Positions 9,735 to 19,910 of a DNA stretch of 64,000 nt are shown one piece after another. The notes under the pieces were generated by a model. That model was not told where the DNA came from. It made no database searches and was given only the letters and a program-made list of their open reading frames with translations. The stretch lies in assembly GCA_947623455.1 (NCBI GenBank), contig OX392541.1:9366719-9430718 (forward strand). The letters are read 5' to 3'. Made by a program: the position numbers and the translations under genes. Source of the stretch: Mimachlamys varia (taxonomy: Eukaryota > Mollusca > Bivalvia > Pectinida > Pectinidae). Within the stretch, counting starts at the first letter, position 1. Each line of letters opens with the position of its first letter.

Positions 9735-10626
9735 GTTATACAACATATACATATGTATATTGCATTCCTGCAGGCTTTTTTAAAAGGTCAACGTCCCTTT
9801 ACAAGAGGACAAAAAAAAGATGTAAAAAGAAAGCGGAATTATCAAACCATATTCATAACGGGAAGTAACAAGTGTTTCAACAGTTCTAAATCCGATATAC
9901 ACGTAGTCATGCTTAGGGTGTGGTGCGTTATGAGTGTATGGACTTAAATATTCGCATTCCGTGATACGTGTTAACGTGTGAAGACGCTGAAAGTTGGATA
10001 GATTGTAAATGAATAGTAATGTACATGGTGTATATATATATAGATAGTCTGAAAAAAAATCCTCAAAACATTGATTTGTAAAAAAAAATCGCAAAATTTC
10101 ATGTCATTTTATTTTCGTACTTTTCAATGCATGCTACATACATTTTATGAAATCATCTGAAAAGTTGGGTTCGTAAATATTACCTTTTACATAAATTAAG
10201 GTTTGTACCATGGCTGTATTACGTACCCATGTGTACCAGGTCAGAGACGTATTTATACGTCTCTGCTCAGGTATATATATTATATAGATAATTCCTGGTG
10301 TCGATAAATGATGCCGATGTGCCGACAAATATTTCTTAATTTGAAAATCTGTTAGTGTGCAATTTATGTCTGATTATTAATGTGAATGTGATTTAATAAC
10401 TTTGTCTCCGTTTCATCAGCCGTATACATTAAGCGTCCCCACCCGTATGGCCTCTCCCATCAAACCTGTCAAGCGACTTGCAACAAGCTTGTCACGTTGC
10501 GTCATGACCGCTATCTTTATCGGGGCTTTCCCGAGGATTGCGATTTTGCAAGTGGTCAATATAGACATATTGAGCGGACTTTGAATACTGGAATAGCAAG
10601 AATATATAATTAGTGGTGCAGACACC
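9735..10626. other. Spacer with one short palindrome
   Basis: No gene recognised. AGAGACGTA and TACGTCTCT (10242-10263) form a short hairpin, and poly-T/TATATA runs lie around 10030-10080. Confidence 0.5.
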
Positions 10627-10905
10627 ATGTACCTGCCAGAAAAGGCAAGGCATGATATCTTATTAAAATCATATCTTGGAAGAAACAGCTATATGATGCA
10701 GTTTAATTCATTTGTTCGGCATACTGTATCTATTATTGAATTTAAGAGGTGCAGCATATGTGTGTATTGCGTCATCTTGAGTAACCCAAGTGATAAGAAT
10801 ATGCATTCTAAGCAGATTGCAAGACAAGTAATAAAAACGTGACTGCAGTAAAATAAATTTTTACTTGCATTAGTTACTTAGAGGAACACTTGACTAAGAT
10901 GACTG
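10627..10905 (+). pseudogene. Duplicated ORF block, copy 2
   Basis: An open frame of 71 codons starts MYLPEKARHDILLKSYLGRN and continues MMQFNSFVRHTVSIIEFKRC to a stop at 10842. It matches 4509-4710. Directly after GACTGCAGTAAAATAAA the sequence jumps to TTTTACTTGCATTAGTTACT, which in copy 1 lies 180 bp further on inside the SGNH-like domain. So this copy has an internal deletion, or copy 1 an insertion. It ends within CISYLEEHLTKMT. I do not recognise the N-terminal family. It is probably the upstream part of the same mobile-element protein. Confidence 0.55.
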
Positions 10906-11030
10906 CTACCTTTCGTTCCGTCAGCGGAATGCGGCAGCTTTGTTCATCTACACCTTAGTGTTAGTTGTCAGTTACAACATGCTCCATTAGGACTACCTAT
11001 CGTTCCGTCAGCGGAATGTGGTAGCTTCAC
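10905..11030 (+). repeat. Two copies of a 32-nt hairpin-forming motif
   Basis: CGTTCCGTCAGCGGAATG occurs at about 10913 and 11001. Each copy is framed by CTACC on the left and G(C/T)GG(C/T)AGCTT on the right. The inner part pairs as TTCCG-tcag-CGGAA and the outer CTACC with GGTAG in the second copy. Confidence 0.7.
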
Positions 11031-11628
11031 TTGTAAAAACGTTGTAGTCTGTTGACAGTTTCAGTATGCTATAGTTTCATTTATATGTAGGGTTGTTGTT
11101 GTAGTTTGGGAGGTTGGGTGGTTTTTATACATACACGTCTGTCCTTGCTGAGACAATGCAAGGTAGACAACTTCATACAGGGGGATAGACTCCATGTTAG
11201 TATATCTGTATCTATATTTGTTAGTCATGTTTATCCAGGGCACACCAGTTAATACCATACCATTATGATTCCTAAGTATAATGTAAACAGTAGTGTGTAG
11301 TTTTAGTTGTTTATATTCTGTTGTTCATTTACGTTTGTATATATTTCTGGTGATAATGGGCACATGCCCTATTGGGTATGGATTAGGCCCCTACAGCTAG
11401 CTACTTCATTGTACATATTTCATATATCATCTTTATATCAATAAACTTGTTAAATTTACAATACTCTTGTAGTCATTATTTCACGTCTATGCCATGGGCA
11501 AATTGAACATGAGTGTGGTAGCGGCAGTACATGACTGGGTGTCACCAGTTGAAAAACCATTTGACACTTCAATCAGAACACAACGCGAGTCGAGGTGACA
11601 TCCTCTCGTGGCATTGCTCACTGCCCTA
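11031..11628. other. Spacer; possible retroelement terminal region
   Basis: ATCAATAAACTTGTTAAATT (about 11437) is a polyadenylation-signal context, followed by GTGTGGTAGCGGCAGTACAT (about 11513). This resembles an LTR end plus primer-binding region, but no paired LTR was found. No gene. Confidence 0.3.
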
Positions 11629-11961
11629 CTACAGTAGCTTACCTTTTTGAAGCTCATCTGCGCAGGTAACCAGCAGGTCCCCGTTTCCCATACCTCGTAT
11701 ACTTTTAACTGGGTACTCCGCTATCCCTGTTATCAGCTTCTGGATTTGAATGGGGTTCTTGTTTGACAGTTTAACTGTGTTACATTTGATCATTACACTC
11801 AATATGTTTTGCTTACCTGTGTCAGGGATAATCGGTGAGTCCTGCCTTACCCTTTTGTTCAATGGTTTGGGCTTGTGAAACATTCCTTCGGTCATTCGAT
11901 CGAAGTCCTGGGATGATGACGGTCCCAGGTCCTTACCATCGTCACGCTCTCCTTCTTCCAT
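11629..11961 (-). pseudogene. LINE ORF1-like N-terminal fragment
   Basis: Reading leftwards from ATG at 11961: MEEGERDDGKDLGPSSSQDF, an acidic and serine-rich start, then CNTVKLSNKNPIQIQKLITG and YPVKSIRGMGNGDLLVTCAD, stopping after LQKGKLL. The pattern 'hydrophobic strand - N.. P..I.K.I.GI.. - VK.IR...GDLLV' matches the RRM-like nucleic-acid-binding start of ORF1 proteins of metazoan non-LTR retrotransposons. It is truncated right after this segment. AAAAAGGTAAGC at the break could also be a splice donor, so a partly exonised gene is not excluded. Confidence 0.5.
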
Positions 11962-11985
11962 TTCAGAAAATATCGCCGATTGTAC

Positions 11986-12094
11986 GGACGGACGGACGGA
12001 CTGACGGACGGACAGACGGACGGACGGACGGACGGACGACGGACCACGGACGCAGGGCGATTTGAATAGCCCACCATCTGATGATGGTGGGCTA
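11986..12094 (-). repeat. LINE 5' leader: GGAC/GTCC repeat plus 12-bp hairpin
   Basis: A (CGGA)n run at 11986-12051 is followed by TAGCCCACCATC-TGAT-GATGGTGGGCTA (12067-12094), a perfect 12-bp stem with a 4-base loop. It lies immediately upstream (minus strand) of the ORF1-like start, so it is probably the 5' UTR of that element. Confidence 0.65.
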
Positions 12095-12256
12095 AAAATA
12101 TCATATTTTCGAATTCTTTTGAAAAATATCAGCCTTTCAAAACTCATAGTCAAATACTACGCCGTAGCGTGGAACGTATCATATAAATACGAACTACATC
12201 TACCAAGATAAACCAATGTCAGTATATACATGTCGTCTAAGTTGGTACCCTAATAT

Positions 12257-12843
12257 GCAGACGTGAAATGGTACGTCTTCAGATGTTTCTTGAATTTGGC
12301 CACAGTATTTGTTTTTCGGATAGCGGATGGTAAGCTATTCCACAACGTGGCCGAAACTTTCCCAAAACATCGGTTTTCATTGGTCACAGTACGAGATTTT
12401 GGGACACACAACAATGATTCTGTCCCGACCTTAGTGATCTTGACGGCTGATACAGGGTAACTAGCTCCCTTATGTACTGGGGAGCTGTTCCATCGAGTGC
12501 CTTGTATGTGTATACCAAGATTTTGTATTGTGACCTATATTGTACAGGTACCAGTGCAATGAATACAGAACAGGAGTGAGACGTGCTGCCGTGTTCTGGA
12601 CCTTCTGTAGGCGACTTGTCAATTTGTCAGATATACCAAAGAGTAGCGCATTTCCATAGTCCAGCCGTGAGGTAACAAGTGAATGAACCAAAATATTGCA
12701 TGCATCGGCAGTTATAAACTGCCGTATACAGCCGATGTTCCTGATCTGGTAGTAAAAGGATTTGGCAATAGCATTCACTTGTTTCTCCATGTTCAGTGAA
12801 CTATCAAAGTACACCTCTAGATTTCTAACAGTTGGGACAGCCT
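12257..12843 (-). pseudogene. Non-LTR retrotransposon reverse transcriptase, C-terminal part
   Basis: Minus strand: VPTVRNLEVYFDSSLNMEKQ, then NAIAKSFYYQIRNIGCIRQF, LVHSLVTSRLDYGNALLFGI and LQKVQNTAARL. About 12 residues of the usual 'VTRTRK.DHI' are missing before TPVLYSLHW. A frameshift follows and the next frame gives VPVQYRSQYKILVYTYKALD, GTAPQYIRELVTLYQPSRSL. A further shift gives the tail with SATLWNSLPSAIRKTNTVAK and FKKHLKTYHF, stop at 12257. This is the classic C-terminus of CR1/L2-like LINEs. The polymerase core with YADD is absent. At least two frameshifts. Confidence 0.85.
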
Positions 12844-12911
12844 CTAAACTCTCGACTAGAGATCAACTACTATTCTACTACTCAACTTCGAGAACCACTA
12901 CTGTTCCATTA

Positions 12912-13291
12912 CCAAATACAGATCCTTGTTCTCACTCCATTGTACAAGGATCTGACAACATCCCATAAGAGGTCACGTTCAGATGACCTTTGTCGCCTCT
13001 TTACTAAACACTAAAATAATTTTCAAATGACCTGTCATCTTGCAGCAAGCCATTTCGTCACATTATTTCACATGACATTTTTGGTGACGAAATGACTTAA
13101 CGGACACATGCGTTTATGCATGCTTTGTCGCCTCAAAATTTCACTGTCAAGATTCTGCCAGTAGTGATTTGATTGGCTAATGCGAAAGGTCATCGGGACA
13201 TGACCCTCTATGGGATTATCTCAGATCTTAACGCAGCAGAGAGGAGTTTACGGAACGGCGCGGAGATCAAGATATGACTTTAATCAGATTG
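12912..13291 (+). mobile_element. MITE family A, copy lacking left inverted repeat
   Basis: It matches 5934-6309 from ACAGATCCTTGTTCTC to ATCAGATTG, but the first ~14 bases of the left terminus are missing. Flanks are direct repeats, TGTTCCATTACCAAA before and after (about 12901-12915 and 13290-13304). The copy therefore still shows a target duplication although one terminus is gone. Confidence 0.8.
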
Positions 13292-13346
13292 TTCCATTAC
13301 CAAACTTAGAGATCCACTACTCCACTACCCACCACTATACAACATC

Positions 13347-14502
13347 ATGGGAAAGAAGAACAGTTCCTGGATTGCGAAGGAGAAGTTAGAAGTGGTCGAT
13401 TATGCAGAGCGATTCGGTAACAGAGCTGCAGGGAGACACTTCAACATCGGCGAATCGAATATATGAAACTGGATTAGCAGGCAGCTAAACTGGTAACCAT
13501 GCCGGCGAAGGAACGCGCAGACAGAGGACAACAGGCTTTACACCCCGAGATGAAATTAGAACTGTACCAATGGATCTGTGACAGCCGAGACGAGGGACAC
13601 GCAGTGAGCAGTACGGAGATCCGATTACGAGCATCGTACTTACTACGCTCCAAATTCACCGACACAACTTTTAAGGCCTCCCTGAACTGGTGCTACAATT
13701 GTATTCGTTTATGAACCGCTACTCGCCGCCGTACGACCATTGCCCAGAGACAACCAGACGACTACGAGGACAAGATTACCAAGTTTCAGACTTTCATCAT
13801 CAAGCTCAGACAACAACACAACATCGACCCGTCCAAAATAGGAAACGCCGACCAAACACCGCTGACGTTTGACATCCCCTACGAGACCACAGTGACTTAC
13901 ACCAACTCCAAGAGTGTACCCATCAAAACAACCGGCAACGAGAAGAATCCATTTACAGGTAAATAATAAAATGAATATAAGATTTAACAGATGATATGTG
14001 TAAAAAACAAAGCTGTCCTAGACCTCAAAATATACGCACAAAAAAATTATCCCAGACCTCGAAATATACGCACAAATAAGTTATCCCAGACCTCGAAATA
14101 TACGCAAGAAAATGAGTCCCAGACCTCGAAGTATACGCATAGTACAAGGCTACAGTACTCAGTACACTTACACAGTGTACGCACAGTGTTTGAGGTCTCC
14201 GATATGTCGTGACAGTATTTATGTAAACAGGTAAACAAATAACGCTCTCGTTATTCATAGACTAATTTTCATATTTTTTTGTTACAGTGATGTTGGCCTG
14301 CATGGGAGACGGGACAAAGTTACCACCATACGTCATCTTTAAGAGGAAGACCCTACCCAAAGGAGACTTTCAACCAGAAACGATCGATAATCCGCGGGAG
14401 TGCTTACTTTTAACCAACCATGCTGACTTTGCACTAACGACTCATATTATTGTAGACAGATATCATTTGTCTGGGGAGTACAAACTCTTGGAGTTGGTGT
14501 AA
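13347..14502 (+). pseudogene. pogo/Tigger-type DDE transposase, copy 1, with intron 13959-14287
   Basis: It starts MGKKNSSWIAKEKLEVVDYA with RFGNRAAGRHFNIGESNI, a psq/CENP-B-like helix-turn-helix. A stop at 13465 breaks it, then a second frame has LYQWICDSRDEGHAVSSTEI, LLRSKFTDTTFKASLNW (second DNA-binding repeat). The DDE entry NADQTPLTFDIPYETTVTYT (catalytic first Asp in ADQTP) follows, then SVPIKTTGNEKNPFT. Across a GT..AG gap (phase 1) it resumes VMLACMGDGTKLPPYVIFKR KTLPK. The 'SV.IKTTG.EK..FTV.L.C...G.KLPP.VIFKRKT.PK' string is diagnostic of pogo-like transposases (as in POGK). The later catalytic residues are lost. An inverted copy begins at about 14485. Confidence 0.8.
14018..14149 (+). 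repeat. ~34-bp minisatellite, 4 copies, inside the transposase intron
   Basis: The unit CCCAGACCTCGAAATATACG plus CACAA.AA occurs four times with small changes. It lies wholly inside the inferred intron 13959-14287. Confidence 0.8.
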
Positions 14503-14620
14503 GTCACGGTGGTCTCGTAGGTAATGTAAAACGTCAGCGGTGTTTGGTCAGCGTTTCCTATTCTGGACTGGTCGATGTTGTGTTGTTGTCTGAGCTTGAT
14601 GATGAAAGTCTGGAATTCCA
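14485..14620 (-). pseudogene. Inverted piece of the pogo-like transposase
   Basis: TTGGAGTTGGTGTAAGTCAC through GATGAAAGTCTGGAATTCC is the reverse complement of about 13785-13905 (the region around ADQTPLTFD). It lies between the two direct copies. Confidence 0.8.
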
Positions 14621-14983
14621 CTATCCACCACTACACAACATGATGGAAAAGAAGAACAGTTCCTGGACTGCGAAGGAGAAGTTAGAAGTGATAGATTATG
14701 CAGAGTGATTCGGTAACAGAGCTGCAGGGAGACACTTCAACATCGGCGAATAGAATATACGAAACTGGCGTAAGCAGACAGCTAAACTGGTAATTATAAC
14801 CATGCTAGCAAAGAAACGCGCAGACAGAGGACGACAGGCTTCACACCCCGAGATGGAATAAGAACTGTACCAATGGATCTGCGACAGACGAGGGACACGC
14901 AGTGAGCAGTACGGTGGTCCGACTACGAGCATCGTACCTACTACGCTCCAAATTCACAGACACAACTTTTAAGGCCTCAAGGC
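14621..14983 (+). pseudogene. pogo-type transposase, copy 2 (N-terminal half)
   Basis: From CCACTATCCACCACTACACA to ACAACTTTTAAGGCCTCAAG it repeats 13324-13682 with ~90% identity by eye. It has its own stops (TGA at 14706, TAG at 14751) and small deletions, for example in the DSRDEG region. It stops abruptly after the second DNA-binding repeat. Confidence 0.8.
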
Positions 14984-15004
14984 TCGTGACATATTATAAT
15001 ACTC

Positions 15005-15062
15005 GTTTAATATATTCCATATTACATCGACACTCGTGTAAGATCCTCTATATATAATATTG
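15005..15062 (-). repeat. Short dispersed repeat, copy 1
   Basis: On the minus strand AGAGGATCTTACACGAGTGT is followed by TGTAATATGGAATATATTAA and ACGAGT. It matches 49275-49335 on the plus strand. Confidence 0.65.
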
Positions 15063-15254
15063 CAAATGGAAGTTGAAACATTGCTCGGTCTCCCTTATTT
15101 GGATACAAAGAAAATTAAACATATTGTTTGTTAATGGTATTTATCCAGTGTCACTATTCCCTCTCTTATTGGGAGGTCATCAAACGTGCACATATAGTTT
15201 GTTCATCATGCATCTAAGATGACATCAATGTTTTTGCGGTAATTGGTATAGCTG

Positions 15255-15825
15255 ATCCCATGACATTCCCCACAGCCAGCGGAACATTCCAAGCCGTGTT
15301 TACGACATGAGCAGCCTTTTTGTGTCGCAATGTATTCTACAATTACGGCGAATTATTTTCAGCAATTGTTTCGGACCAGGAGGTAGGTTGGATTTTGTGG
15401 CGTGCAATTTCCCTTCACTAGTGTACCATCACCATTCATGTGGATCTAAATCCGCATCACAATTAGTTGTTATCCACTCTATACATTGCAGAGATACTCG
15501 CTTGCTGTGAAATGTCGCAGCATCTGCAGTAGGCTGTAAACTCCGACTTCGTTTTCTGGATATCCCAGATCTTGGTTTGTCGGGAGTTGATCTCTGAACG
15601 CAAGAATAACTTGTTAGAATTCGTGTCATAATGATAGCAAAAAAGCACCAGCAGGTCTGTATCCTCTCCAATCAGAACAACAGTATTTGTCAATCTGATT
15701 AAAATACAGATCCTTGTTCTCATTCCGTTAACGCAGCAGAGAAGATCAAGATATGATTTTAATCAGATTGGCCCAGTAACGGTCGCTTCTTCTGAAGCAA
15801 GAGTGACAAAGTGTTGTTGGTAAAG
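15255..15825 (-). pseudogene. Multicopy mollusc Cys-cluster gene, C-terminal half, split by a MITE
   Basis: Minus strand, right to left: HFVTLASEEATVTG, then the MITE-A insertion (15693-15769), then NTVVLIGEDTDLLVLFCYHY and KLFLRSEINSRQTKIWDIQK TK. After degenerate sequence with a deletion come LPPGPKQLLKIIRRNCR and, one frame over, KGCSCRKHGLECSAGCGECH. 'VV.IGEDTDLLVLL.YH' followed by a 'C.C...GL.CS..CG.C.G' tail is the signature of a large uncharacterised family that is multicopy in molluscs and arthropods. I know of no function for it; the GEDTDLLVL stretch recalls PIN/FEN-like nuclease folds (inference). It pairs with the N-terminal half at 16190-16879. Confidence 0.65.
15693..15769 (+). 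mobile_element. MITE family A, 77-bp minimal copy
   Basis: The left ~34 bp (CAATCTGATTAAAATACAGA TCCTTGTTCTCATT) is joined straight to the right ~38 bp (TTAACGCAGCAGAGAAGATC and onward), ending ATCAGATTG. It sits inside the Cys-cluster pseudogene reading frame. No clear target duplication. Confidence 0.85.
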
Positions 15826-16189
15826 TTCTGTAGTTTTATTTATTCATCGGTTCCTCCAGGTACCCAACTCCATACCCATTTTATGCCTCCCAAAATCTAT
15901 AGGGTCGTGGGAAAAGTGCGGTCCCCTCCCGAGTTTACCATAAATGTAAATCGACCTGAAGACGACTGCAATTACATTTCTACTCTTTCAACACTCTGAT
16001 TGACATATGGAAGCCGTTCGATAGATCTAAATCTACTGTTAGATCACTGCCTGCCCCGTAGACCACCTATGAACCCCGCGCGAACTAATTACTAATTACT
16101 ATCGGTACGGTTATACAAATTGCAAGCACCTTGTGTCCGGTGTTTCATTTTAAGCCAGATTGTGTACACCTCAGCAGTAAACCTAAATC

Positions 16190-16879
16190 CCACTTTGTTA
16201 CAAATGTCAGTAATGTAATGTATGTCGTTCTTTACTGATTTTGCTGCAGTTGATATGACTAACATCTTTTCCAACTCGCTGCATCCTGAAACTTTGGACG
16301 CTGGTAGAACCTTTGTAATATCGACGTGGCTGGCTCTTCACTGTCTCTACATTAGGCTTGCCCTGGAATTCTGTGATTACTACGTCATTACCAAAATATC
16401 CAAGCAGTTTGTTTTTCATTTGACGTTGTGTATATGCGTCATCACCACAAACCCTTCATCTTGTTGACAAGCACTGACACGGTAATCTGATCCTCCTCAT
16501 TTGCATGCATATGATTTACAACTGAAAGGAAATGTTCGTGTTGAGTACTCGGTCTCCCTCTTGTTGTTTGAACTCGTTTGTTTTGATCTGTTGGTAAAAA
16601 GGCTTTTGGTATATGTCTCCTCGTTTTAAAATTTACGCTACATGTATTATGATAAACAGCGTCGGCCGCATGTAGATCACTGATACAGCTTGAAAGTCTA
16701 CCACGCACCTCAGTCGCCCAATTGTCCTGACGTTCATCGCATGTCAACAGAATTTGTTCTTGGAAGTTATCCGTACGCACCGTAAATGCGTCAAATCCCC
16801 TTTTCTTTTTGGAAGTTTTAGCAGTTTGTCCACAGAAAAGGCAATGCTCGGCAAAATTATACTGTCGTTTTGAACGCAA
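16190..16879 (-). pseudogene. Multicopy Cys-cluster gene, N-terminal half
   Basis: A 145-codon frame starts MRSKRQYNFAEHCLFCGQTA, with CDERQDNWATEVRGRLSSCI, SDLHAADAVYHNTCSVNFKT and EDQITVSVLVNKMKGLW. A second frame continues MKNKLLGYFGNDVVITEFQG KPNVETVKS and a third MLVISTAAKSVKNDIHYI. The CxxC near residue 13 with later Cys/His, 'DLHAADAVYH..CSVNF' and 'F......I.E..GKPNV.T' match the N-terminal half of the same mollusc family as 15255-15825, in the correct order on the same strand. The middle (15826-16190) is lost or replaced. Shifts at about 16440 and 16270 break it. Confidence 0.65.
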
Positions 16880-16889
16880 AATCGGCTCA

Positions 16890-18840
16890 CAGATTTCTTT
16901 GCTCGTGTTAACATTGGAACTCTGATTTTGGCAGAAACTCTTTCTTATTTAATTTTTATTGATATAAAGTTGCCGGCACTTCTCATGTACATGCTGGCCC
17001 GCTACAGCTCTGATTGAATCATGGCGATCTTGACTAGCTTTATTGATACCAATACTACCCTTTTCGCTGAGTACAATTCTTTCTGTTATGTTAGATATGT
17101 CACTTGTACAAATGACACAGGTATCCATAGTGAAGCTGGTCTTACAAACATGAAAACCATATCAGCGTCGTGGCATCAACTAAAGATACATGTAAGCTAT
17201 GAAATTACGACTGATGAAAAAAAAATCAAAATGTAATAGAAAGAATAAAAAGATATACGAGTGGATAAAACAAAAATTAATTACACATATATAAAGTAGA
17301 CTGTGTTAAATGATATTCAAAACAAGTACAGATTTGATATTTGTACCATAAACAAATAAAAGTAAACTAAATGAAACGGAAAGAAAACTCAGCTTTAAAC
17401 TCGTTTGGTCAGCATTTCCGGTCCAAACATGTTTGTGCTTGAAAACCCGATCTTTGTTACACAGAACCCTTTCCGATTCACTATGTAAACCAAACAATAA
17501 AATGAAAAGAAAAAGAAAACAGAAGAAAGAGAAAAAAATCGAGCAACATCAAGCGTATTTATGTCAATTTAAGTCACTGTGAGAACCTCATGAATTATCC
17601 AATATTATCAATATACACACCACAGTGCCAATTATAGTGACCCGGCGAACTTCCGAGATATTCGAGTTAATTACATATTTCTAGATGAACAGGCTATGTA
17701 TTTTCAACATAATGATAGCTTAACTCAAAGTAAGTAGTATATTGTACATGTTTGAAGAAGAATTATCGTGTTTTGTGTCACTAGAAACGTGCTATTAAAT
17801 TTGTTGCGTTAATGCTCGTAATGCATGTATGGGCTTCCAAACATTTAAAAAAAACGACAAAACGCAACATCCATTAGAGGCCGTATTTTTTGTTTGTTTT
17901 ACGTTTTGTTGTGGTAAAGTGTGATCTTATCTATTGAATAATGTCTCCGTTATCCTTAATAAACTGTAGAGCTGTTTTGAAGAACATGCTCTGTGACAGA
18001 GTAAGTTCGGAGACCTTTTAGGTAAACGACAATCGAAGAGATATATCATTTTCTATCATTTCCATTAAATTTTCAGAATACCATATTACAGAATGATATT
18101 ATTAATTCTCAGCAATTATTTCAAAACTTACAATAACAAACACCACAGCAAAATGACGATATCATTAGTTGTAGAAGGCATTCGTAGCGAGATGGTGCAT
18201 GACGTCTTGTGAAATACAACAACGAGTTGTACGGTGTTAGATATTATGAAACAGTCATGAAAATATCCGGTCTGATATTCAATATAAAATTTTGTATATA
18301 ATAAGCTATATAATAGGGTTTCAGACAAGGTTGTTACTCGTTTCCCCTTTTCTTTCAATTTACAACCACATGCAGGCGGTGATATGAGAACGTTCCACCA
18401 CATGGAATTAGCTGATTTTTGGTACACATATGGAACAAGTAAAGCTCTATCCGATTTTCTGATGGAAATTTGCATCTAAAACTATATAACGGGAGAAAAT
18501 TGCAATTTTATGGCATTTTTCTTCATAATTGTGTCTCTGCAAGCCCATTTTCATCCGATGATTTTTTTTTTATGTTTTATGAATAATCACGGTGTTTTGC
18601 AAATATTTATGAAAAGAAATTTGTTGCGAATTACAATTTCGAGATAACCTTTTTTTATTTACGACCTTATGTCTTTGATGCTCAAAATGACAACTTTATA
18701 AAAAAATACATTTTCATTGAAATTATGAAATCTGGGTGTCGGAAAGGTGTAAAACTATTCTACGGAAATGAAATAACCTTTAGTTGAGCTAGATAAGAAA
18801 TTATAAGGGGGCAGGCTCCTAATTAACATTACTGGAAACA
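16890..18840. other. AT-rich spacer, no gene supported
   Basis: Long AT-rich DNA. A 115-codon open frame on the minus strand (18128-18475) has no recognisable domain and an unconvincing composition. Nothing else stands out. Confidence 0.5.
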
Positions 18841-18844
18841 GGCC

Positions 18845-19062
18845 CTTTCTCTCTGCTGCGTTAACATCTGAGAAAAATCCCATAGGGGGTCATGTCCCGA
18901 TGACCTTTTGCATTAGCCAATCAAATTACTACTTTTAGCAATCTGGTTAAAATACAGATCCTAGTTCTCACTCCGTTTTACAAGGATCTGACAACATCCC
19001 ATAAGAGGTCACGTTCCGATGACCTTTGTCGCTTCTTTACTTTACATTGAAATAATTTTATT
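18845..19062. mobile_element. MITE family A, two half-copies in inverted orientation
   Basis: 18845-18937 is the reverse complement of the right half (TCTCTCTGCTGCGTTAA to GCATTAGCCAATCAAATTAC). It runs directly into a plus-strand left half (CAATCTGGTTAAAATACAGA at 18939, to about 19062). A third fragment in the minus direction lies at 19372-19440 (CCCATAGAGGTCATGTCC, GCCAATCAAG). Confidence 0.75.
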
Positions 19063-19542
19063 AAATAAATTTATTTTATGCAGACGATCATGTAACAGGT
19101 ATATGTGTACTCTGGCGCCATCCCTGTTGGACATATCATTTGCACAAGTTGTTTCTGACTATATCTCAACGAAGATAATGATACAAAGGACAGAAGGAAA
19201 AGGTATTTGCTTGTTGTATTTAATGTTGTGTTTTGAGACATCCCCCTGATTTCGAAGTCGATGTCCATGGCCCATGATAGGCGAAATGGGAGATGTCTAT
19301 TACATGGATACGCAATCGGATCGAAATGCAGACTCCATTGTCGCTCCGTTATTTTCCGCATAGATAGGATATGACAACATATCCCATAGAGGTCATGTCC
19401 TGGTGACCTTTTGCATCAGCCAATCAAGTTACCGCTGCCAAAAACCTGAATGTGCAGGATTTTGAACGAAATAGCTTGCTTATCCCCTATCTGTGTATCT
19501 ATTTCCTTATGTAGTAGAGCGAGCGTAAGGATCTGCATTTAA

Positions 19543-19906
19543 AGACCCAATATACGTAACTTTCGGCAAAATTTGAAGCGAAAACAAGCCTAATTACTTA
19601 TTTTAATTATAGATTTAGTTAAAATTAACTGATATCAGCAATATTCAACATGCGCGGTTACCGGTACAGCAGCAGTGGAAACTCGGTATTTGTAAAAACG
19701 CGTTCATTTTGAACTGTGTTCTACTTTCGGTTTGTTGTTGAAGTGGACCCCTCCTGGCTTATTTTCAATTATTAAGATTTTTTTGGCAGGAGTTTCTTGT
19801 TAGTTTCAGCTCAGGTTTGCTTCGTTTTAGGCTTGCTTTCAACTGGATTTTTTTCAGATTTTTTCAGAATCACCAAAAATTTCCCAAAGTTTCGTATATT
19901 GGGCCT
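19543..19906 (-). mobile_element. TTAA-flanked MITE (piggyBac-like), copy 1
   Basis: The ends are AGACCCAATATACGTAAC and CGTATATTGGGCCT. The target is TTAA on the left (19539-19542) and TTGA on the right, one change. The interior (GCGGTTACCGGTACAGCAG, AAACTCGGTATTTGTAAA) matches the other two copies in opposite orientation. Confidence 0.8.
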
Positions 19907-19910
19907 TTGA

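Noticed and set aside
11031..11628. Complete LTR retrotransposon end
   Set aside because: A poly-A-signal-like and primer-site-like string are present, but no second LTR or pol gene accompanies them.
18128..18475. 115-codon minus-strand ORF
   Set aside because: No domain, no splice context, ordinary length by chance in AT-rich DNA.
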